This document shows positions 9,124 through 18,551 of a DNA stretch of 64,000 nt, piece after piece. This DNA is from Melioribacteraceae bacterium 4301-Me. Lineage in GTDB: Bacteria; Bacteroidota; Ignavibacteria; Ignavibacteriales; Melioribacteraceae. The stretch is taken from assembly GCA_041538185.1 (NCBI GenBank), contig JBGORM010000003.1, forward strand, positions 186,001 through 250,000. The letters run 5' to 3'. The notes under the pieces were generated by a model. It made no database searches, was not told where the DNA came from, and saw only the letters and a list, made by a program, of their open reading frames with translations. The position numbers were made by a program, and so were the translations under genes. The first letter of the stretch is position 1. Each line of letters opens with the position of its first letter.

Positions 9124-10395
9124 TTATTTAGGGATAACTTTTAGTTCGACAAAATGTTTTTTAAAATATTTTTGGACTGCATTTATAATATTGTTGGCTG
9201 TTACTTTTTCTATTCTTTCTATATCGTATAAAAAAGAATTTGGTTCTGAAAGATAAAAATTATAAGCATTGAGTTGATTTGCAATTGTAGCTAAATTTTG
9301 TAATGAGTATATATAAGAAGATTTAATACTGTTTTTAGAGCGGTCTAATTCTTCACTGTTAATTCCCTCTTGAATTATTCTGTTTATCTCGTTAAAAATT
9401 TCTTCCTTGATTTCAGTTAATGAAATATTAGGTTTTGCTGTTGAAGCAATTATGAAAGAGCCACCAAGTTTTCCAGAATGCTGAAAAGCAAAGACATCTT
9501 GACTAATTTGTCTTTCGAACAAAAGTCTTTTGTGCAATCTTCCATTTTTAGAACCAGTCAGAATATCAGCTAAAATATCAAGTGCTGCCTCATCATTGCC
9601 AAAAATTTTATCTGTATGCCAAGCGAAATATATTCTTGGTAATTGAATGTTATCTTTATGAATTACTTCTTTTGTTTGCTCTAATGTTTCGGATTGATAA
9701 TTTAATTTTGGAATATTGTTCGAAGCGGGAATTTCCTCAAAATATTTTTTGACTAAGCTTATTGTAGTATCATAATTTATATCTCCTCCAACAACAAGAG
9801 ATGCGTTATTTGGTGCGTAGTATGTCCTAAAAAATTTTTTTACATCTTCTAAGTTAAATTGAGCAATGTCGTCCATCCATCCAATAGTTGGCCAATGGTA
9901 GGGATGAGAGGAAGAATACAAATTAGAAAATAATTTTTCCCACGCCAATCCATATGGCTGATTTTCATATCGCTGTCTTCGTTCGTTCATTACAACATCT
10001 TTTTGATTATCGAGTTTTTCTTGAGTTAATGCTGGCAAAAGAAATCCCATTCTGTCTGATTCCAGCCACAGAGCAAGTTCAAGATAATTTGAAGGGAGAG
10101 TTTCATAATAATTGGTTCTATCTAAGGATGTTGAGCCGTTTAATGTGCCGCCGGCTTCCTGAATGTAACGGAAATGCCATTCCTTCGGAACATTTTGTGA
10201 ACCTTGAAACATCATGTGTTCGAACAAGTGTGCGAAGCCCGTTTTACCTGGGTTCTCGTTTGCTGAACCTACATTATACCAGATATTTACCGAAACAATC
10301 GGAAGACTGTTATCTTTATATAAAATAACTTGCAGACCGTTGTCAAGCATGTATTTGCGGTAATCGAGTTGAAATAAATTTTTTGTATTTGCCAT
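9124..10395 (-). CDS. M16 family zinc metallopeptidase, catalytic subunit
   Basis: A 423-residue M16B-type peptidase with the inverted zinc motif H56-L-F-E59-H60 (AHLFEHMMFQGS). The downstream glutamate region is NERRQRYENQPYG. It lacks the RGFTYGV-type segment seen in its partner gene, which begins 1 bp after its stop. The pair fits the catalytic/regulatory subunit split of bacterial M16B peptidases. No export signal is evident, so cytoplasmic or periplasmic placement is open. Confidence 0.88.
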   Translation of the reverse strand: MANTKNLFQLDYRKYMLDNGLQVILYKDNSLPIVSVNIWYNVGSANENPGKTGFAHLFEHMMFQGSQNVPKEWHFRYIQEAGGTLNGSTSLDRTNYYETLPSNYLELALWLESDRMGFLLPALTQEKLDNQKDVVMNERRQRYENQPYGLAWEKLFSNLYSSSHPYHWPTIGWMDDIAQFNLEDVKKFFRTYYAPNNASLVVGGDINYDTTISLVKKYFEEIPASNNIPKLNYQSETLEQTKEVIHKDNIQLPRIYFAWHTDKIFGNDEAALDILADILTGSKNGRLHKRLLFERQISQDVFAFQHSGKLGGSFIIASTAKPNISLTEIKEEIFNEINRIIQEGINSEELDRSKNSIKSSYIYSLQNLATIANQLNAYNFYLSEPNSFLYDIERIEKVTANNIINAVQKYFKKHFVELKVIPK

Positions 10396-10709
10396 AGTTA
10401 AATAACTTATATCTTTTTACAAAAGTAAAAATAAAGTTTGAGAGAAAAAATTTGCTTCTGAAAAAATGACATTTAAGTTTAATTACATTTTAAGGTACAA
10501 ATATAATTCGATGAGACTTTTGTAAACAAATCTTGCATAAGGCTGAAAGAATTTCGTAAACACAAAATAAAAATTTATTGAAGTCGACCAGTCCATTTTT
10601 GTATTTGATAGTAATTCTTTGTTAGGGAATTTATAATTGCATATATAATTAACAAAAATATTATTAAGTTTATATAAGAATGCTCCTAAAGAGTTTCAAG
10701 GAACAGAGA

Positions 10710-11237
10710 ATGAGGTTTAAGAGAGCAAGTATATTGTCTTTTATTCTCCTCCTTATTTTGTCTCGATATAATTTTGCCGATAAAGCATCAGGAAAAATAT
10801 CAGTGTTGGTGCCAATAAAGCAAAGTTCCCTTGTCACTTTAGAAGGAGAAGAAACAAAAGATGAAAAGAAAAACGAATATTTAGAAAAAGTCCATTTCTA
10901 TGATAGAAAAAAAATAGGTACGGGTAGCTATCTAATGCTGGAAGATATAAAAGCTGCGGGTTACAGCAGCATATACGATATTTTTAGAGCGATTCCGGGT
11001 TTAATTGTAAAAGGTAATGCTGTTTTTTTAGCACGTTACTCGACAAGTTCATTTAGTTTTGGTAATCTTCCTTTAATATATATTGACGGCTTGTTAATGC
11101 CAAACGTGATTGATAATATTGGTTGGCTTAATCCACTCGATGTACTTGCAGTTGAAGCATATAATGGTATTTATGCACCGGCAGAATATAATAGAGGAAC
11201 TCTCGGCGGTGTAATACTAATTTGGACTAAGCATTAA
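10710..11237 (+). CDS. Stand-alone TonB-dependent receptor plug-domain protein
   Basis: An exported protein of 175 residues from the ATG at 10710, which has an AAGGA site 7 bp upstream; another in-frame ATG at 10680 lacks one. After the signal peptide (FKRASILSFILLLILSRYNF), the C-terminal 110 residues are a TonB plug-like domain: DIKAAGYSSIYDIFRAIPGL, PLIYIDGLLM, a strand with LDVLAVEAYNG, and GTLGGVILIWTK. The beta-barrel that normally follows a plug is absent, because the protein stops right after the last plug strand. It could be an accessory to a separate barrel or a truncated receptor. The reading frame itself is intact. Confidence 0.65.
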   Translation: MRFKRASILSFILLLILSRYNFADKASGKISVLVPIKQSSLVTLEGEETKDEKKNEYLEKVHFYDRKKIGTGSYLMLEDIKAAGYSSIYDIFRAIPGLIVKGNAVFLARYSTSSFSFGNLPLIYIDGLLMPNVIDNIGWLNPLDVLAVEAYNGIYAPAEYNRGTLGGVILIWTKH

Positions 11238-11330
11238 CCCAAATTTTTCTAACTACAAGCTGAAGGTTGAAATTTTAGACAGATTGCTTTGTGCAATAAC
11301 TTACAAGTTTGCACTTTACAAAAAGAATTG

Positions 11331-12548
11331 TCATTTCAGCACAAACTCAATCCTCTCAAGTTTCCCGTCAATGTTTGAGCGGGGGACAATGTTAAATATT
11401 TTACAAAGCAGCGGATAAATATCAATATTCCATAAAGTGCCTGTTTTGTAATTTTTCTTGAATGCCGGTCCTGAAGCCACAAAAATCCCTTGCATCTCAA
11501 GTGCGTTATTATCATAACCATGGTTACCTTTATCTTTTATAATCCAAATCTCCCTCTTTCTAACAAGAGACCATCCCATATCAGCAATTAAAATTATCGG
11601 GGATATAAATGGATTTTCAGAATAATGATAATATTCGGGCATTTCTGATTTATAATAAGTTTTGTAGTGGTTTTCGTTTTTTTTCAGTACTTCGTAAACT
11701 TTACGTAGATTGTCATTTTGTGGGTAAACAAGCATGATAGGACCATCTTCCCATAGTTGACATTTGTAGCCGTTTAATATTTTGCCAACATCAATAACTC
11801 GTTCTGATGAAATTTCAGTCATGCCGTGATCTGAAACGATAATTACATTTACACTGTCTTGCATTCCAATATCATTTAATTTTTTTTCTAAAAGACCCAC
11901 AGCTGAATCTGCTATTTGAATTGCAAGGTTTGTTTGAGGTGAATTTGGTCCGTAAACGTGACTTGAATCGTCTACAACAGAAAAATAAAGAGTAATAAAA
12001 TGTGGGCGATCTTTTTGAGGTAGCTGCAACCATTTAATAACCTGATTTATTCTTTCTTTATTAGGGCGGAAGTGATAATACTCTTCGTAGTAAGAGGGTC
12101 TCCTATATTTTAAATGAATTTCAGAACCAGGCCAAAAATAACTTGCGGTCTTAATGCCTTGTCGTTCTGCAGTTTGCCAAAAAGCTTCTCCTAAGTACCA
12201 ACTTGGGTCACGTAAACTTGCCGTGTCTCTCATCATGTAAAATTTATAGCTGTATGGATCTTGAAAATTATTTCCAATAATCCCGTGATGGTCGATATAC
12301 ATGCCCGTAATGATTGATTGATGATTCGGAAAAGTTTTTGTTGGAAAACAAGACCTTAATGAAATAGCTCTAACACCGCTGTTAATAATCTTATTTATGT
12401 TAGGAGTAATGTTTCTGTCGAGGTAATCCCATCTGAATCCATCTAAAGAGATGAGAATAACGTAAGGTTTCCCCTGTGAGAAAGTTATGTTGAATGAATA
12501 AAATAATAATAAAATAAATAAAACTGTTTTTTTCATAATTAAGCCCAT
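11331..12548 (-). CDS. Ectonucleotide pyrophosphatase/phosphodiesterase (alkaline phosphatase superfamily)
   Basis: A 405-residue exported enzyme. A signal peptide (KKTVLFILLLFYSFNITFSQ) precedes the catalytic core. The NPP signatures are metal-binding Asp in ISLDGFRWDY (about residue 36), the nucleophile threonine motif FPTKTFPNHQS (about 68-78), THHG-like DHHGIIGN, VVDDSSHVYGP and VSDHGM. Family members hydrolyse nucleotide or lipid phosphodiesters using two zinc ions. The start used is the first ATG; an ATG four codons later gives a cleaner signal peptide and is equally possible. The gene is monocistronic. Confidence 0.88.
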   Translation of the reverse strand: MGLIMKKTVLFILLLFYSFNITFSQGKPYVILISLDGFRWDYLDRNITPNINKIINSGVRAISLRSCFPTKTFPNHQSIITGMYIDHHGIIGNNFQDPYSYKFYMMRDTASLRDPSWYLGEAFWQTAERQGIKTASYFWPGSEIHLKYRRPSYYEEYYHFRPNKERINQVIKWLQLPQKDRPHFITLYFSVVDDSSHVYGPNSPQTNLAIQIADSAVGLLEKKLNDIGMQDSVNVIIVSDHGMTEISSERVIDVGKILNGYKCQLWEDGPIMLVYPQNDNLRKVYEVLKKNENHYKTYYKSEMPEYYHYSENPFISPIILIADMGWSLVRKREIWIIKDKGNHGYDNNALEMQGIFVASGPAFKKNYKTGTLWNIDIYPLLCKIFNIVPRSNIDGKLERIEFVLK

Positions 12549-13231
12549 AATCTTGATTAATTCTTTAGTTTCAAAATTACAATTAAGTTATATCTGTTCA
12601 AAATGTTCTCACTTAATAGAAGTGGCTATCTAATACTTTTTTGTGCCTAGTGATAAAGGAAATAAGATGTAATGAAATAAATCAGTGCTGTCCAAAATAA
12701 TTTTGAAATCAAATTCCGAAGGGATGAATTACCAAATAAACTTAGAAAACTTCATGATTTTGGTCACTATTCTACTTGTCTTGTAAATCAATCCCTATCT
12801 CGTCCCTACGGGACTTTTAACTTCAGTCTGATATTTATTTATTCTATAACTATATAATTCCTAAAGGGATTAGATTGGTTTAAGCATAATCAAAGCTTTA
12901 TTGTCCCCTCAGGACAAAATATTTATAGGATAAAGAACAAAGAAATAGATTAAGTCCCTTTAGGGACGAAATAAAAAATATATTGGACAGATATGAAATA
13001 AATAAAACTTTTGCTTCTCAAAAGTATTTTTATAATTTTTTAGTGTAAAAATTCTCTTTTAGGGAATTAATAGCTTTTTGTTAAGTAATTGTTAAATAAG
13101 AAAAACAAATTGACTAAGAAAATTTTTCCTCGAATATTTACTTATATGAAAAGTAAATTTTATCCAACCGAGAATACTCGTCAGCAGAAAATTAAATCAA
13201 TAATTCTATCACATAAGTAAGGAGTTATTAT
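12549..13231. other. Intergenic region upstream of the first TonB receptor (683 bp)
   Basis: About half of this gap is MITE copy 1 (12683-12995) with its 8-bp duplications. The remaining 228 bp before the receptor start is AT-rich and should hold its promoter. An AAGGAG ribosome-binding site lies about 9 bp before the ATG at 13232. I see no RNA gene or ORF. Confidence 0.6.
12683..12995 (-). mobile_element. MITE-like element, copy 1 (313 bp)
   Basis: A non-coding 313-bp element flanked by the perfect 8-bp direct repeat AAATAAAT (12675-12682 and 12996-13003). Its ends are CAGTGCTGTCCAAAAT and, read inward from the other side, CATATCTGTCCAATAT, sharing the core CTGTCCAA-AT. It is the reverse complement of copies 2 and 3 with only scattered differences. 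Inside are five short GC-rich palindromes, for example GTCCCTTTAGGGAC at 12954-12967. No transposase is present, so it must have moved in trans. Confidence 0.85.
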
Positions 13232-16200
13232 ATGACAAAAAAGGGACAGTTAATTATCTTTTTTCTATTAGCTGTAATTTTATTTAGTACCCAGTTAACA
13301 TTTGCCCAGACTACAGCATCTTTGTATGGTATTGTTACAGACCAAAATGGCAATCCTTTACCGGGTGCTAATATAATTGCAGTACATCAACCATCAGGCA
13401 CACAATATGGTACCTCTACCCGTGAAGATGGAAGATACAATCTTACAGGTTTAAGGGTTGGCGGCCCTTACAAAGTAACCGTTTCGTATGTAGGTTACAC
13501 AACACAAACGGAAGAAGGTTTTAGTCTTGCTCTATCTCAGGACCTGAGAATGGACTTCAAATTGCCTGAACAGGCAGTTCAAGTCTCCGTTGTTACTGTA
13601 ACTGCTGAAAGAAGTGCGGTTTTAAGTGCTGCGAGAACTGGTGCGGCAATTAGTGTTTCTAACAAACAAATTCAGGAAATTCCTACTGTAAGCCGCAGCT
13701 TCCAAAGTTTTGCTAAGCTTTCTCCATTAGTAGATGGAACAGGGTTAGGTACTGCCGGCAGATCTAGTAGATACAACAATATTCAAATCGATGGTACCCA
13801 ATACAACGATTTGTTTGGACTTGGCAGTACAGGAACGCCGGGTGGACAAACAGGGACTAATCCTATAAGTCTTGATGCTATTGATCAATTTCAAGTTGTA
13901 ATCGCACCATACGATGTTCGTCAAAGCGGTTTTACTGGCGGCGGCATTAATGCTATTACAAGAAGCGGAGCCAACAGATTTTCCGGCTCAGTTTATTTCT
14001 ATGGAAGAAATCAAGATTTGGTAGGTAAATGGAAAGCTGATGGCGTTGAGGCTAAAAAATTAGATGAGTTCAAAGAATATCAAACGGGCTTTAGATTTGG
14101 CGGACCAGTTATTTCTGATAAATTATTCTTTTTTGTAAATGGTGAAATAACAGGCTCACCGTCGCCTTACCCAAATTTGTCTTTAATTAGTGGTTATGGC
14201 GGTAAATCTGTTGATGAAATTAAAGCGTTGGGTGACCAATTTAAAGCCGCATTGGCTTCTAAGGGATTTAATGCCGGCTCTTATGGTGATGTAACATTAG
14301 AACAGCCTAGCACAAAATTATTTATCCGTTTTGATTACAACTTATCTCAGAACCATAAACTTACACTACGCCATAATTTTGTTGATGCCTCTCAAGATAA
14401 ATTTTATAACTACAGGGCAACAAATAGATTATTATTTGATACTCAGCCGTATAAAATTAGCGATAATACCAATTCAACAGTTCTGCAGTTGAATAGTACT
14501 TTCGGTAATAATATGTCTAACGAACTTATTCTTGGCTATACAAGAATAAGAGATAAACGTAAAGGTATTTCTGCCCCTGCACCTGAAGTTCAAATTAATG
14601 AATTAAACGGCACTTTCCAGATGTTCGCAGGCCCAGATAGATTTTCATCTGCAAATAGACTTGACCAAGATATTTTTGAATTTACGGATAACTTCAGCAT
14701 TTACGCAGGTAGTCATACTTTTACAATTGGTACTCACAACGAATTCTTTAAGTTTAGCAACTTATTTGCACGCTCTGCTTTTGGTTACTACATTTATAAT
14801 AGTATTCAAGATTTTCTTAACGATAATGCTTCATATTACCAAAGAGTATACTCACGAAAAGGCGACCCAAGAAACCCAAATGATATTCCTGCTGCTGAGT
14901 TCAGTGTATTACAATTTGGTGTTTATGCACAAGATGAATGGAACGTTACACCACAATTAAAAATTACCTATGGTTTGCGTGTTGATATTCCCACGTTTCC
15001 AGATACGCCGGATCCAAATCCGCTTGTTCCACAATACTTCCCGGGTTATCAGACAGACAGAATTCCAAGCGGAAATATCCTTTGGTCACCAAGATTTGGA
15101 TTTAACTACGATATATCCGGCGATAGAACAACTCAAATTAGAGGTGGTGTAGGAGTATTTACAGGAAGAATTCCTTATGTGTGGATGTCTAACAATTTTG
15201 GTAATACTGGCACTTTGACAGCTGAGGTTAATAAAGGTTCAGGTAAATTGTTATTTAGAGCTGACCCATATAATCAATACATTGCAGGTGACCCTGGAAC
15301 AGGTGCACCAAAACTTAGGTCTGAAATTGACTTAGTAGACCCTAATTTGAAGTTGCCTCAGCTTTTAAGATACAATTTGGGAATTGACCATCAACTTCCA
15401 CTTGGGTTTATTGGAACTGTTGAGTTCTTATATTCAAAAAATATTAATGAGATGCTTTATAGGAAAGTTAACTTAAATCCTGTTGTTGGTACTGTTCCTT
15501 CTCTTAATGGTGCATTTGAAGGCAGGAATTATTATGGTGGCACAAACAGTGGTGATAATAATTTCTACGATATTCTTGAACTGTACAATACTACAGGCGG
15601 TTATCAATATAATTTAGTTTTCCAGATTCAACGTAATGTTCTTGAAGGAATCTCAATTAATGCTGGTTATGCTTATGGACGTGCAAAAGATAGAAACAGC
15701 TTGAATTCTTCTCAAGCACAATCTCAAATGAGATACAATCCTATTGATATGGATCCAAATAATCCAGCTTTAACAACTTCTCAATGGGAAATTCGCAACA
15801 GAGTTTTTGCGTCGGTTGCTTATACTCATCGATTCTTTGAAAATGCACCCACAACAATTTCTCTGTTCTATAATGGACAAACTGGACAGCCATTTTCTTT
15901 TATTGTATACGGCGACTTGAACAACGATGGTTTCGACCAGAACGATTTGTTCTATATTCCTAGAAACAACTCTGAAATTTTGTTGGGGTCAATTAGTAAT
16001 GGTCAATTTGTTCCTAATCAAAAAATGTATGATGACTTGAATTCTTTTATCAGTAACAATGATTACTTAAGAGAACATCGAGGACAAATAGCCCAGAGAA
16101 ATGCAGCTAATGACCCGTGGCAGCAATATCTTGATATGAGAATAACTCAAGATATTCCTGACCTTTGGGGATTAGGAAGATTCCAACTTTCACTTGATAT

Positions 16201-16420
16201 ACTTAATGTACTTAATCTATTGAACAATGAATGGGGAGTTAACAAATCTTCTGGCTTAGGTACTTATACTATAGTTTCATTGAGGGGAAGAGTTACATAC
16301 AACGGCATTCCAAATGTTCCTGTCTATAGTTTCTCCAAGCCTACAAATAACACTCCATTTAGTGTGAGCGATATTTCTTCGCGCTGGAGATTACAAATTG
16401 GCTTAAGATATAGCTTCTGA
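13232..16420 (+). CDS. TonB-dependent receptor with N-terminal CarboxypepD-like domain (Oar-like)
   Basis: A 1062-residue outer-membrane protein. A signal peptide (LIIFFLLAVILFSTQLTFAQ) is followed by a carboxypeptidase-regulatory-like beta-sandwich (about residues 29-110; YGIVTDQNGNPLPGANIIA, REDGRYNLTGL). A TonB plug follows at about 120-250 (IQIDGTQYNDLFG, IDQFQVVIAPYDVRQSGFTGG), then a long beta-barrel ending in WRLQIGLRYSF with a C-terminal Phe. The layout resembles Oar-type receptors. The transported substrate or secreted partner cannot be read from sequence. A good AAGGAG site precedes the ATG, and a strong terminator follows. Confidence 0.9.
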   Translation: MTKKGQLIIFFLLAVILFSTQLTFAQTTASLYGIVTDQNGNPLPGANIIAVHQPSGTQYGTSTREDGRYNLTGLRVGGPYKVTVSYVGYTTQTEEGFSLALSQDLRMDFKLPEQAVQVSVVTVTAERSAVLSAARTGAAISVSNKQIQEIPTVSRSFQSFAKLSPLVDGTGLGTAGRSSRYNNIQIDGTQYNDLFGLGSTGTPGGQTGTNPISLDAIDQFQVVIAPYDVRQSGFTGGGINAITRSGANRFSGSVYFYGRNQDLVGKWKADGVEAKKLDEFKEYQTGFRFGGPVISDKLFFFVNGEITGSPSPYPNLSLISGYGGKSVDEIKALGDQFKAALASKGFNAGSYGDVTLEQPSTKLFIRFDYNLSQNHKLTLRHNFVDASQDKFYNYRATNRLLFDTQPYKISDNTNSTVLQLNSTFGNNMSNELILGYTRIRDKRKGISAPAPEVQINELNGTFQMFAGPDRFSSANRLDQDIFEFTDNFSIYAGSHTFTIGTHNEFFKFSNLFARSAFGYYIYNSIQDFLNDNASYYQRVYSRKGDPRNPNDIPAAEFSVLQFGVYAQDEWNVTPQLKITYGLRVDIPTFPDTPDPNPLVPQYFPGYQTDRIPSGNILWSPRFGFNYDISGDRTTQIRGGVGVFTGRIPYVWMSNNFGNTGTLTAEVNKGSGKLLFRADPYNQYIAGDPGTGAPKLRSEIDLVDPNLKLPQLLRYNLGIDHQLPLGFIGTVEFLYSKNINEMLYRKVNLNPVVGTVPSLNGAFEGRNYYGGTNSGDNNFYDILELYNTTGGYQYNLVFQIQRNVLEGISINAGYAYGRAKDRNSLNSSQAQSQMRYNPIDMDPNNPALTTSQWEIRNRVFASVAYTHRFFENAPTTISLFYNGQTGQPFSFIVYGDLNNDGFDQNDLFYIPRNNSEILLGSISNGQFVPNQKMYDDLNSFISNNDYLREHRGQIAQRNAANDPWQQYLDMRITQDIPDLWGLGRFQLSLDILNVLNLLNNEWGVNKSSGLGTYTIVSLRGRVTYNGIPNVPVYSFSKPTNNTPFSVSDISSRWRLQIGLRYSF

Positions 16421-16425
16421 TTATT

Positions 16426-16458
16426 AAGCCCTTGGCAATTTTGTCAAGGGCTTTTTTA
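16426..16458 (+). terminator. Intrinsic terminator of the TonB receptor
   Basis: AAGCCCTTGGCA and TGTCAAGGGCTT form a 12-bp stem with one mismatch around an ATTT loop, followed by TTTTTATTT. It starts 6 bp after the receptor stop codon. Confidence 0.9.
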
Positions 16459-16522
16459 TTTGCTACTTTGTTAGCAGGCTGGTGGAGAATTTGGGTTAAT
16501 ATTAAAAAACTTATGTATTTAA

Positions 16523-17420
16523 ATAAACTAATAAGGTTAACTTAATCTTGGTGATGTTTTGTTACTAAGGTTAGTCGTGCCAATAACTCAATCCCTTACT
16601 AAGGTATACGATGTTTTTTCCTTTACTCATCTTAATAAAAAATATTTTCCTTCAAAAAACCTTAGTCTTTTTACCCCAGCCTTAGTAACATGTCCATACT
16701 TCACAACAACTTAACCTTATTACCCAAACCTCCTACTTAAATAAGCTAATAAGGTTAATACTCAATCGGGAAATGCTCTGCTACTAAGGTTACCTCTGTT
16801 ATTAGCATACTTCTCTCTTTAAGGTATACGATGTTTTTTCCTTTACTCATCTTAATAAAAAATATTTTCCTTCAAAAAACCTTAGTCTTTTTACCCCAAC
16901 CTTAGTAACATGACCATACTTCACAACAACTTAACCTTATTACCCAAACCTCCTACTTAAATAAGCTAATAAGGTTAATACTCAATCGGGAAATGCTCTG
17001 CTACTAAGGTTACCTCTGTTATTAGCATACTTCTCTCTTTAAGGTATACGATGTTTTTTCCTTTACTCATCGTAATAAAAAATATTTTCTTTCAAAAAAC
17101 CTTAGTCTTTTTACCCCAACCTTAGTAACATGACCATACTTCACAACAACTTAACCTTTGGAAATTCACCACCCACGATGAGTATTCACCACATTGTAGA
17201 GTGGTGGATTCCATTTGTGGATTACCTTATCGCAAACTTTTTTCTATGTATAAGTTAATAAAGTTAATCTTACTTTAGGCGACATTTCCTTTACTAAGGT
17301 AACTATAGTTAATAACTTACCTTCATTCTAAGGTTATACAACAATTCCTTTAACCAATTTACTTATCTAATAAAATCTCTTTCTTCAAAAAACTTTTTTT
17401 CTAATCTTACTAACATTATA
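16523..17420. repeat. Tandem array A, 220-bp units
   Basis: Units start with ATAARCTAATAAGGTTAA near 16523, 16741 and 16961. The internal marker AAGGTATACGATG recurs at exactly 16601, 16821 and 17041 (period 220). Units 2 and 3 are almost identical; unit 1 differs in its first 70 bp. A degenerate fourth unit starts near 17250, after a palindromic insert. Motifs such as ACTAAGGTTA and CCTTAGTAACAT recur within the unit on both strands. Confidence 0.85.
17160..17226. repeat. Palindromic insert in array A
   Basis: It contains ATTCACCACCCACG, ATTCACCAC and GTGGTGGATTCC, so it can fold on itself. It is the same element as the inserts at 43114-43181 and 43403-43470. It sits between AACCTT and an ACCTTAT sequence, at the same position in the unit as in array B. 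Confidence 0.7.
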
Positions 17421-17578
17421 CAATATGAACATGTTGCAGCAAGCCTGTATGTGCAGACAAGCTTTTGTTTTTTGTACAAGCGTGCAGTTAATTTTCGCAT
17501 TTCATAATTTGGTTTAATTACATGGGGCTGCAGATGAAAGCTGCAAGATCTTTACTAAAAAGAACTAAGTACATGTTT

Positions 17579-18076
17579 TCATTTGTAGTTTGTAAATTGA
17601 ACGGGAAAATCTAAATCTGCATCCTTAATTAGCTTAATTACAGATTGAAGATTATCAATCTTAGGAGCTGTAACGCGTATTTGTTCATCTTGAATTTGTG
17701 TGTTTACTTTCAGCTTGCTGTCTTTTATCATTTTGATGATTAATTTGGCATTATCTTTTGATATACCGCTTTGAAGAACCACCTTTTGTTTAATCCTTCC
17801 AGAAGCTGCAGGTTGTGGTTCTTCAAATTTTAAAGCCTTCAAAGGGATTCCTCGCTTAATAAACTTTGACTCTAAGATATCAATTGATTGTTTACGTGTG
17901 TATTCATCTTTTGTGTTTATTGTTAAGAATTTTTCTTTTTTGTTTAATTCAATTTCTGTATGAGAATCTTTTAAATCGTACCTCTGTCTAATTTCTTTAA
18001 CAGCTTGATTTACAGCATTATCTACTTCCTGGAAATTGATTTCGGAAACTATATCGAATGAGTGGTTTTGTGCCAT
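17579..18076 (-). CDS. yajQ: YajQ-family nucleotide-binding protein (UPF0234)
   Basis: A 165-residue protein matching the YajQ family across its full length: the start HSFDIVSEINFQEVDNAVNQ, the RYDLKDS motif, IRVTAPKIDNLQSVI near the C-terminus and the DLDFPVQFTNYK ending. YajQ proteins have two RNA-recognition-like domains, and some bind cyclic di-GMP. Whether this one does cannot be told. It is a single gene with its 3' end against array A. Confidence 0.93.
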   Translation of the reverse strand: MAQNHSFDIVSEINFQEVDNAVNQAVKEIRQRYDLKDSHTEIELNKKEKFLTINTKDEYTRKQSIDILESKFIKRGIPLKALKFEEPQPAASGRIKQKVVLQSGISKDNAKLIIKMIKDSKLKVNTQIQDEQIRVTAPKIDNLQSVIKLIKDADLDFPVQFTNYK

Positions 18077-18366
18077 ATTAATCCCTCAATATTAGCAGTA
18101 AGTTGCTAGATAATTTAGAAAAGTCACAAAAATTTTCGAAAACTTTATAGACTTTTTTAGTCATCTTTTAGTAATTAATCTTAAAGACAATTATAAAATT
18201 AATTGATGTATAAAAACTTATTGGAAAATGTTTTTAAACTAAACCTATTGTTAAAAAGATTTTTGCTTTTATCTTACTAAGGTAAATCGAACTTTAATTG
18301 TACTGTATCTTCTTACATTAAAAGTAGAATAATGAATAGCAAATAATAAATAATAAATTAATAAAG

Positions 18367-18441
18367 TCGGGGTGGAGAGATTCGAACTCTCGACCTCTTC
18401 GTCCCGAACGAAGCGCGCTAACCGGGCTGCGCTACACCCCG
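18367..18441 (-). tRNA. tRNA-Pro (anticodon CGG)
   Basis: On the minus strand the acceptor stem CGGGGTG pairs with CACCCCG. The D-arm is GCGCAGCCCGGTTAGCGC, the anticodon stem CTTCG/CGAAG encloses the loop TTCGGGA (anticodon CGG), and the T-arm is GAGAG-TTCGAAT-CTCTC. The discriminator is A. The C1-G72 pair is typical of tRNA-Pro. CCA is not encoded. Confidence 0.96.
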
Positions 18442-18551
18442 AAGGTTGCTTTTGTAAATATAGAATTTTTATTCGAATTTATAAAAAATTATTTATATGC
18501 TCTTTTGAATTTTTTTTGCTTTATTCTAATTGTTGTGTTGTGTGAATATAT

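Larger units (their letters stand above)
16421..17578. other. Repeat-filled intergenic region (1158 bp)
   Basis: Apart from the terminator at its left end, this gap is filled by tandem array A (16523-17420) with a nested palindromic insert at 17160-17226. A 160-bp right-hand segment follows, rich in TGCAG/CTGCA motifs. That right-hand segment (about 17425-17520) resembles the stretch after array B (43735-43830). No open frame of note is present. Confidence 0.7.

Noticed and set aside
9954..10328. 124-codon plus-strand frame inside the M16 peptidase gene
   Set aside because: It is antisense to the conserved zinc-site region, with no family resemblance; a shadow of the real gene.
12683..12995. 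Reading the 313-bp elements as structured RNA genes rather than mobile elements
   Set aside because: The different perfect 8-bp flanking duplications at each copy show movement of the whole unit. A structured RNA inside remains possible but is not needed to explain the copies.
16523..17420. Possible CRISPR array
   Set aside because: The repeated unit is 220 bp and contiguous, without short repeats separated by unique spacers, and no cas genes are present.
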